Below are positions 49,594 through 64,000 of a DNA stretch of 64,000 nucleotides, one piece after another. Both the position numbers and the translations under genes were made by a program. The first letter of the stretch is position 1, and the number at the start of each line of letters is the position of its first letter. Below the pieces are notes generated by a model. The model had not been told where the DNA came from, did no database searches, and saw only the letters and a program-made list of their open reading frames with translations. This stretch comes from Lodderomyces elongisporus (Eukaryota > Ascomycota > Pichiomycetes > Serinales > Debaryomycetaceae), in contig NC_083678.1 in the NCBI RefSeq assembly GCF_030384665.1, positions 1,240,001 through 1,304,000 of the forward strand, written 5' to 3'.

Positions 49594-51984
49594 ATGAGTA
49601 CGAGTTTGAAAACTACATATCTACTGAAGGATATAGAGCCTGTCTATATTGGTTCGGCCAGTGCAGCGATTAACAGGGCAGATGGGCAATACATGGCAAC
49701 ACCGCAAAATGAAGATGTCATCATTACGGATCTCGATACCAATGAAGTTTACTACACAGTGCTTGGAGAAGAAGATGAAGTGATTACAAGTTTATGTATG
49801 ACTCCTGATGGACGATATCTTGCCGTTTGCTCACAATCGCAACAGCTACGGATCATCGATGTTGAAAATAAACAGACACAAAAAACATATAGAATGTCAG
49901 CACCAGTTTACATGTCGGCTTCCGACTCGTCATCTAGCTTGTTTGCATTTGGTGGCTCCGATGGTGTTGTTACCGTTTGGAATATTGAAGGAGGGTTTGC
50001 ATCACATTCATTAAAAGGTCACGGAACAACCATTTGTGCGTTAACATTTAATGGCGAGCCCCATGAACAGGATTGGAGGTTGGCCTCAGCAGATATTATG
50101 GGAACCGTAAAAATCTGGGACTTGGAAAAAAAGAAGTGTAGTCATACCATTAAAGAACATGCCTCGGCTGTTAGAGGCTTGGCTTTCGATGATGAATACG
50201 AGTATTTCTTAACTGCGGGACGAGATCTGGTTGCGATAATTTACAGCACCAAGAATTTTAAGCCAATCAATACCTTCCCCATCAATGAGCAAATCGAGGC
50301 AAGTGGATTTATCAGATACGTGAATGATCAACAATATTTTTACACCGCTGGATCGGAAAACATGTTACGTCTTTGGGAGATCAAGACTGGACAGTTGATT
50401 GCCAAATCGAAACAACCATTAAAGACAAATGAGGAGCTTGTCATTGTTGACGCAATCAAATTGCAAGATCAAAATGTTTACCTCGTTGTGAGCGATCAAA
50501 CGTTGATTGAATTGGATTTGCAACAAGAAGACCAGAGGATTGAAGCTGATCAGATATTTGACATCCCAGTGGTGAGAAAGATTGCAGGTAACCAAGGTGT
50601 TGTTGCAGATATGAGATATGTTGGGCCAAACCATAATTTTGTTGCCATGGCTACAAACTCTCCTGCATTGCGGATAATGAATTTAGAAAGACCATTTGAA
50701 GTGTCCATTTTGGAAGCACACAAGGATATCATTAATGCATTGGATGCATCTGCTGATGGAAAGTGGATTGCCACTGCGTCAAAGGATAACGAAGCTAGAC
50801 TTTGGTCTTGGAATGAGGAAACACAAGAATTTGAACCGTTTGCCACTTTCCAAGGCCATGCGGGTTCGGTGACAGCCATTTGCTTGAATAAACTGACTGA
50901 GACTCCGAACTTTATAATCACTGGATCAAATGATCTTACAGTGAAGAAATGGAAAATACCAAAAGTTAAAGGCGAAACTGTTAAGCATTCGGTATACACC
51001 AGACGTGCACACGACAAAGATATTAATTCTATTGATATTTCTCCTAATGATGAGTTTTTCGCCACTGCTTCTTATGATAAGCTAGGTAAAGTATGGAGCA
51101 CCGAGTCTGGTGAGACCATTGGTGTGTTGAAAGGTCACAGACGTGGTCTTTGGGATGTCAATTTCTACAAATATGACAAGTTGCTCGCAACTAGTAGTGG
51201 AGACAAAACCGTTAAAGTGTGGTCACTAAACGATTATGCATGTAAAAAGACCTTTGAGGGCCATACAAATGCTGTGCACAGAGCAAAATTCTTCAACAGT
51301 ACTACTCCACAATTGATTTCCTCCGGTGCCGATGGGTTGGTTAAAATTTGGGATTACAAGTCTGACGAAACGGTGAAAACGCTTGATAACCATGTTGACA
51401 GAATCTGGGCGTTGGCTGTTAAAGATGAAGAAGGTGACGAGTTTATCACTGCGGATGCTGTGGGTAAGTTCACCATGTGGAAGGATAATACTGCAGAAGA
51501 AGTTCGTTTGAGAGAGTTGCAAGAGAAAAATAAAGTTGAGCAAGAGCAGAGTTTGAGTAATTTCATGAAGAATCAGGATTGGAGCAATGCATTCCTTTTG
51601 GCATTGACATTGAACCACTCGATGCGTCTTTACCACGTGATTAAATCTTGTATCGAAGCCAATGTCGATGAAGACTCGCCTATTGGATCAAGGGAGCTTG
51701 AATCCACAATCTGCCAGTTGAACAATGACCAATTAATCACATTGTTTAAAAAGATTCGTGACTGGAATGTTAACTTTAAATTTTTTGAAATTAGTCAAAG
51801 CTTGTTGAATGTTATTTTGCACAGTTTCGGTATCGACAAGCTTATTGAGATTCCGGGCGTTATGAAGATTGTTGAGAGTATAATTCCATATAATGAGCGT
51901 CACTATAGTCGATTGGATGATTTGATTGAGGAGACATATGTCTTGGACTACACTGTGGAGCAAATGAACCGACTCCTAGCATAA
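49594..51984 (+). CDS. UTP13: UTP13, WD40 subunit of the U3 snoRNP / SSU processome
   Basis: This 796-residue nucleolar protein takes part in 18S rRNA processing. Two WD40 propellers span about 15-640. Repeats are readable as GHGTTICALTF, KEHASAVRGLAF, EAHKDIINALDAS, GHAGSVTAICL, RAHDKDINSIDIS, GHRRGLWDVNF, GHTNAVHRAKF and DNHVDRIWALAV. The Utp13 C-terminal helical domain follows (about 650-790: SLSNFMKNQDWSNAFLLALT, then SIIPYNERHYSRLDDLIEE). Length matches S. cerevisiae Utp13 (817). It is the TBL3 orthologue. The PAC/RRPE-like pair upstream agrees with a ribosome-biogenesis regulon. Tandem with MCP2 and convergent with UAP1. Confidence 0.95.
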   Translation: MSTSLKTTYLLKDIEPVYIGSASAAINRADGQYMATPQNEDVIITDLDTNEVYYTVLGEEDEVITSLCMTPDGRYLAVCSQSQQLRIIDVENKQTQKTYRMSAPVYMSASDSSSSLFAFGGSDGVVTVWNIEGGFASHSLKGHGTTICALTFNGEPHEQDWRLASADIMGTVKIWDLEKKKCSHTIKEHASAVRGLAFDDEYEYFLTAGRDLVAIIYSTKNFKPINTFPINEQIEASGFIRYVNDQQYFYTAGSENMLRLWEIKTGQLIAKSKQPLKTNEELVIVDAIKLQDQNVYLVVSDQTLIELDLQQEDQRIEADQIFDIPVVRKIAGNQGVVADMRYVGPNHNFVAMATNSPALRIMNLERPFEVSILEAHKDIINALDASADGKWIATASKDNEARLWSWNEETQEFEPFATFQGHAGSVTAICLNKLTETPNFIITGSNDLTVKKWKIPKVKGETVKHSVYTRRAHDKDINSIDISPNDEFFATASYDKLGKVWSTESGETIGVLKGHRRGLWDVNFYKYDKLLATSSGDKTVKVWSLNDYACKKTFEGHTNAVHRAKFFNSTTPQLISSGADGLVKIWDYKSDETVKTLDNHVDRIWALAVKDEEGDEFITADAVGKFTMWKDNTAEEVRLRELQEKNKVEQEQSLSNFMKNQDWSNAFLLALTLNHSMRLYHVIKSCIEANVDEDSPIGSRELESTICQLNNDQLITLFKKIRDWNVNFKFFEISQSLLNVILHSFGIDKLIEIPGVMKIVESIIPYNERHYSRLDDLIEETYVLDYTVEQMNRLLA

Positions 51985-52180
51985 TGAAGTTTGAATGTTT
52001 ATATTATAAAAGCAAAAATCTTAATTGAAAAAAGAATAGATTAAAATAAGAAAAGAAAGGAATGTAATAATAGATGAATACACCTCCTTTCCTACTGATA
52101 TGTCTAATTTCCTCTATTTTACTTTTCTTTTTTTTTTAAAAAAAAAAACCTTTTATATTTAGTAAAGTTCCTTACCTAAT
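51985..52180. other. Convergent 3' region of UTP13 and UAP1
   Basis: A short AT-rich spacer with a T10A11 block at 52128-52148 that presumably serves both 3' ends. Confidence 0.6.
52128..52148. terminator. T10A11 self-complementary block between convergent genes
   Basis: Ten T residues are followed by eleven A residues, so a 20-bp perfect palindrome lies between the ends of UTP13 and UAP1. It presents a T-rich upstream element and an A-rich positioning element to both transcripts. Use as a shared 3'-end signal is inferred. Confidence 0.45.
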
Positions 52181-54769
<2,589 letters not shown>

Positions 54770-56023
54770 TTACATGATTGCAAAGAAAAAACCTGCTACA
54801 ATACCCGCAGCAAAGATTGTGGGAACAAACAATCTTTCTCCTGCGCTTTCTTTGTCTGGGGAAGTATCTGAACTGCCAGTAGTGGCATCAGATGTTGCTT
54901 GAGCTGTTGACGTCTCCAGTTGTTCTGCATGTGAGCAAACATAATTGTGGCCCTCGATATTTCCTTCATCATGCAACTCGTCAAACTCAGAACAATCAAG
55001 ATCCTCAGAAGTTGAGCGCAATTCGAAATCACCATTGACCCTGTTCAAACTTGGCATTGAGAAATTCACCAAATTACCAGAGATACTAACTGCACCCCTA
55101 ACTCTTTCCAAACTCTCAAATGAATCTTGTGCATCTTCCAACTCAGTATTGTTGAACATGCTCAATTCACCGCCAATTTCCTCTAAACGGTGCAAATCCA
55201 AGCTGATTAATGCGTCATTGGCAAATATTTGCAATGATGAGCCCACATTGGTCAATTTTGTCAAATTGACTGATTCAAAGCCATTATAACTAATCTGCAA
55301 AGAACCATTAACAGCAGTCAAGTTTTGTGCAGAAAGCTCAGCAACATCCTGTACCGTCAAGTTGGATGCCCATTTCAAAGAGTCTAAATTAACAATTGCA
55401 TCATCATTGTTGAAACTAATAATCAAGGAGTCCTTAACAGTTTCCAAATTGGAAAATGCAACATTGATCATATTCTTGTTATTGTTGATATTCATATAGT
55501 CAATAGTATCAAATGCAGCCAAGCCATTCAAGTTTTCCAATGCAGTATCAGACAAGACGACTCTGCCAGCGGTTCTAACGCCTTGGTTCAAGTTTAATGT
55601 TGAGAATGCCGGTAATGAAATAAATTGCAAATTATCTGCATCGGTTAATGAAGTTAAATCGATTGAGGTTAATTGAGTGTTGTTGTTCAACACCAAGGAA
55701 CCGCTAATGGTTTCCAAACGGTTCAAGTTTAAAGAAATTATTGAAGGCGAGTTGCGAATGCTGACATCTCCGGTAATCTCTTCAACTTGGGACAAGTCAA
55801 GAGCAACAACTTCATTGCCAGTAATGATGATTTCGCCAGCCAAAGTCTCACACGCAATTAGTTGTTGAATGGCAGTTGCTTCACGAAGTGTAGTTCTTTG
55901 CGAACATGGATTGATTGAGGTCGTGGTGTCTTTTAATTTTGCAGTTTTGGTTTTGGTATCATTATCTGCCCAAACTAAAGAACTGGTTGCGAGTACCAAA
56001 GAAATAACTGATTTGTAAAGCAT
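54770..56023 (-). CDS. ECM33/PST1/SPS2-family GPI-anchored cell-wall protein
   Basis: This 417-residue secreted protein has a signal peptide (about 1-19, ending LVWA), then receptor-L-domain-like leucine-rich repeats (about 50-350) with many beta-strand units such as NLNRLETISGSLVL and DLHRLEEIGGELSMF. Several N-glycosylation sequons (NLT, NNT, NGS, NFS) are present. A Ser/Thr-rich stalk (about 365-390) precedes a GPI signal: small residues SAG near 393, a short polar spacer and a final hydrophobic tail FVPTIFAAGIVAGFFFAIM. Ecm33 proteins are needed for wall integrity. The Candida clade has several paralogues (ECM33, ECM331 and others), so the exact member is not assigned. A cysteine pair near the C-terminal end of the L-domain (C356 and C370 region) is as expected. 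Confidence 0.9.
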   Translation of the reverse strand: MLYKSVISLVLATSSLVWADNDTKTKTAKLKDTTTSINPCSQRTTLREATAIQQLIACETLAGEIIITGNEVVALDLSQVEEITGDVSIRNSPSIISLNLNRLETISGSLVLNNNTQLTSIDLTSLTDADNLQFISLPAFSTLNLNQGVRTAGRVVLSDTALENLNGLAAFDTIDYMNINNNKNMINVAFSNLETVKDSLIISFNNDDAIVNLDSLKWASNLTVQDVAELSAQNLTAVNGSLQISYNGFESVNLTKLTNVGSSLQIFANDALISLDLHRLEEIGGELSMFNNTELEDAQDSFESLERVRGAVSISGNLVNFSMPSLNRVNGDFELRSTSEDLDCSEFDELHDEGNIEGHNYVCSHAEQLETSTAQATSDATTGSSDTSPDKESAGERLFVPTIFAAGIVAGFFFAIM

Positions 56024-58137
56024 TATAAAGTAAAGAGCAGTTAGACTATGCTTGGTGGTTCAACAAATGAGCTCCTTGTACAAAGGTACAGATAAAGGTA
56101 CTGGGTGGGAAGATGAAACAGAAAAAGTTGAAGGAGGAGAAGAAGAAGGGATAGGAAAATGGTAAAGCTAGAAAAGAAATAGAGGAGACGCCACGGGCTT
56201 TGTTGATATCAAGTCATCCAAATCTTCAGAATCACGAAAATCATCAAAATTATTATTTTTTTTTCAAATTGGAGAATATCCAAAAGATTATTATAAATAT
56301 TTTTCACCTTTTTTTATTGAAGAAAGACTAACCAGGCAACTGTAGAAATTGCCAACTATAATTTCGTAACTCTTAGTAAAGGAAAAGAAAAGGAAGAAAA
56401 GTAGAAAAAAATTTCTTATAATTTGAACAATATTTTTTTGCTTACTCAGTCTAAGTTTATTTTCTCTTGTATTTCTTGTTGCGAGTTCTTTGTGGTGATC
56501 CTCTGATAATATAATAAAGCAGTTTCCTTAGTAGCGTGTATAGTGAATGGAAAACAAATTTGATTGTTATACTTTTGATTAAGGAAAGTAAAACAGAGTC
56601 AAAAGTTTGAATAAAAAAACAAAGAAGAAGAAGAAGAAAAAAAAAGAGCTTGTAGTTATAATAAGCTTATACCAGTTATTTTTTTGGAGGTTGGATATAC
56701 TTTTTTTGATTTCACTTTTTATTTTTATTTTTTTGGAAAGGGAGGAAACGACGGCTTGACAGTTTCTTGCATAAAGGTACAGATTAACGTAATAGGAAGG
56801 AGGGTGAAGGCTATGGACAGAAGGAAGGAGTGTGAAGAAAAAAATGGACAGAGATTAGAAATAGTACAATTGATTTTTCAAAAAAGATCAACTTATGGTT
56901 TAGAGGCATCAAGCCAGTGAGGTAATGAACTATTGAAAAGGTTTTGAGCATTTCCTTTCTTTTTCATTACCTACTTCATATCAGATCCTCTAGCTTCTTT
57001 CTGTTAATGTTCTGTTTCGCTTTGCTTCTTTTTTTCTTTTGTCAAGCTAAGTTGCAAATGTCGTAAAACGCAAAAGAAGGAAAAAAGAAGAAAAAGAAAA
57101 GAAAAAAACCAGCACCTGCATTTTACGAGCCTGTGCATGCCTTCTCTCTAATTGAAAGAACGATATAAAAGAATAACAATTGGTGATATATTGACAAAAG
57201 TTGGGAAGAGTGAAGATACAATAAATGCATTTTTGTAAATGATTTGTTTTATTCAACCCAAATTTCTTTTTTGTCAATGAACAGTAGTTTGTTGAAACCA
57301 AAGCACCGACAAATCTACAAATCTACAACTAGTATTACAATAAGAAGAGAGTAAAAGAAGGGTTAAATTATGTTGATTACCAAATGTCCTATAATTTTTG
57401 TGCAAATACATTGCAAAAATATATATAAACTTAAATTCTCCGGATCTTGTTAGCGCTCTTCTGTAAGTAAGACTTGAGTTGAAAATGCTACTTTCAACCA
57501 AACAAAAGACAAAAGAAAGAAAAGAACTTCAACTAGCAAACCCATTGATCCCATGCTGAACCATCCGTTTTTTGTATATAAAAGATTGAACTTGTTGTTT
57601 ACAATTGTTTACCATTACTTACAGTAGCCAAAATAAGCAAAAGAAAAAATGCAAACCTCTCATGCTGCGGCTGTGTTTATCCAAATCGAGACAGATATTT
57701 GAAAAAGTTGAAAATGTAAACAACGCAAAACATTTTTGACGTATCGCGCACGACTCTAACAAAAGAACAAAACAAAACAAAACAAAACAAAACAAAACAA
57801 AACAAAACAAAACAAAACAAAACAAAACATAGGCTTGTGAGCCTATTGAGTCATTTGGGCCTTTACGCTAGTGTGTACCCAAGCTCCAGAAAGAGAAGAT
57901 AAACAAGTAACAAGTAGCAACAAGTTTAAGTCATTAGCTCCACCCACGAAAAACAATCTCATCTCCAAACCTTTCTTTCGTTTACCGCCCCTCCCCCATT
58001 TATCAATAAGTTTATTCATTCACTTACAAATTACTGTTCAACAAGTTTACATTCATTCAACCGTTTATTTTTTTTATAAAAAACTTGTCTCTTCAAACTT
58101 TAAAACATTGGCACACTCACTATAATCTTGCAACCAA
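56024..58137. other. 2.1 kb divergent region between the ECM33-family gene and BUD4
   Basis: No supported gene. It holds A/T tracts, a GAA run (about 56624-56640) and an AAAAC repeat of twelve units (57769-57828). The BUD4 start lies further right than the long open frame suggests, because a short first exon begins at 58138. Confidence 0.6.
57769..57828. repeat. AAAAC pentanucleotide repeat (12 units)
   Basis: Twelve uninterrupted AAAAC units about 310 bp upstream of the BUD4 first exon. The opposite-strand frame encodes only a Phe/Cys/Val-type repeat, so it is not coding. Confidence 0.95.
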
Positions 58138-58222
58138 ATGTCCCAATTTGAAGAAGCACAGAGCTTAGTCGCAAATGTGTCACCATCCGTGAGTACTGGC
58201 GATATGTTCAAAATAGATAATG
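58138..58222 (+). CDS. BUD4: BUD4 exon 1
   Basis: ATG at 58138 opens 28 codons plus one base (MSQFEEAQSLVANVSPSVST then GDMFKIDN) ending at G58222. The next bases are GTATGT. Joining G58222 to 58357 gives GCT (Ala), TCT (Ser) and ATG at 58362, in frame with the 1846-codon exon. The spliced protein is 1876 residues. Confidence 0.85.
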
Positions 58223-58356
58223 GTATGTTTTCTAGATTTTCCAGATTCTCCAGATTTTCTAATTTTTATTCATTCAACGTTCTTATTGAAGTTCGTTCCT
58301 GTATTTGACCAATGAATTCGTTTACTAACTTGAAATTTTTTTCTTTCATTTAACAG
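58223..58356 (+). other. BUD4 intron (134 nt)
   Basis: 5' splice site GTATGT at 58223-58228, branch site TACTAAC at 58323-58329 with the branch A at 58328, and 3' splice site AG at 58355-58356, 28 nt behind the branch A. A T-rich tract lies between. All three signals match the yeast consensus and the joined frame is open. Confidence 0.9.
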
Positions 58357-63902
<5,546 letters not shown>

Positions 63903-64000
63903 AAGGAGAAGAAGAAAAAAATAACATAGAAAAAAAGAATGAATGAATGAATGAAGGGAATATAAAAAAAATAGAAACTTTCGTCAGTAAAAGTAACCTA
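63903..64000. other. 3' flank of BUD4
   Basis: Purine-rich sequence with a GAAT repeat (about 63939-63957). The window ends here. No further gene is visible. Confidence 0.5.

Noticed and set aside
57619..57825. Phe/Cys/Val-rich minus-strand frame with tandem FVLFC-like units
   Set aside because: It is the translation of the AAAAC repeat in reverse.

Overview
The window looks like a stretch of a yeast chromosome (Saccharomycotina). It is AT-rich and holds 19 supported protein genes, nearly all intronless. The one intron I could find has the hemiascomycete signals GTATGT, TACTAAC and AG. Many proteins carry long Gln, Asn, His, Ser or Asp runs. An intact eIF3f gene is present (budding yeast lacks one), and BUD4/INT1, MIG1 and MNN1-family genes resemble those of Candida. 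Together this points to the CUG-Ser clade, probably near Lodderomyces elongisporus or Candida parapsilosis. The genus is an inference. If it is right, every CTG codon read here as Leu would be Ser in the cell. No prophage, CRISPR array, intact transposon, rRNA or convincing tRNA was found.

Layout. 0-10 kb, minus strand: MIG1 repressor, a Zn(2)Cys(6) transcription factor and a zinc alcohol dehydrogenase, with a 3.3 kb gene-free stretch upstream of MIG1. 10.7-15.6 kb: an unrecognised multi-pass membrane protein and a BUR2/P-TEFb-type cyclin, divergent from eIF3f. 18-21.5 kb: a large acidic IFH1-like ribosomal-protein-gene coactivator, flanked by gene-free stretches of 2.6 and 4.3 kb. 25.7-31.4 kb: an MNN1-family mannosyltransferase and BYE1. 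31.6-38.5 kb: a FUR4-type permease divergent from the checkpoint mediator RAD9. 38.6-49.1 kb: four consecutive genes for (predicted) mitochondrial proteins, namely PUT1, an SLS1-like protein, a 95-residue membrane protein and MCP2. 49.6-53.6 kb: UTP13 convergent with UAP1. 54.8-63.9 kb: an ECM33-family GPI wall protein divergent from BUD4. BUD4 has a short upstream coding exon.

There is no operon-like organisation. Recurrent themes are transcription and growth control (MIG1, the zinc-cluster factor, BUR2, IFH1, BYE1, UTP13, eIF3f), mitochondria, and cell wall and bud site (MNN1-family, UAP1, ECM33-family, BUD4). The most interesting observations are the spliced BUD4 start, a perfect 16-residue tandem array of TQ sites in Rad9, a 39-residue internal duplication in the enlarged SLS1-like protein, a run of CTG codons at the IFH1 C-terminus, a perfect 24-bp palindrome behind the zinc-cluster gene, and very long gene-free regions that may hold long leaders or non-coding RNAs. 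I found no clear novel multi-gene system.
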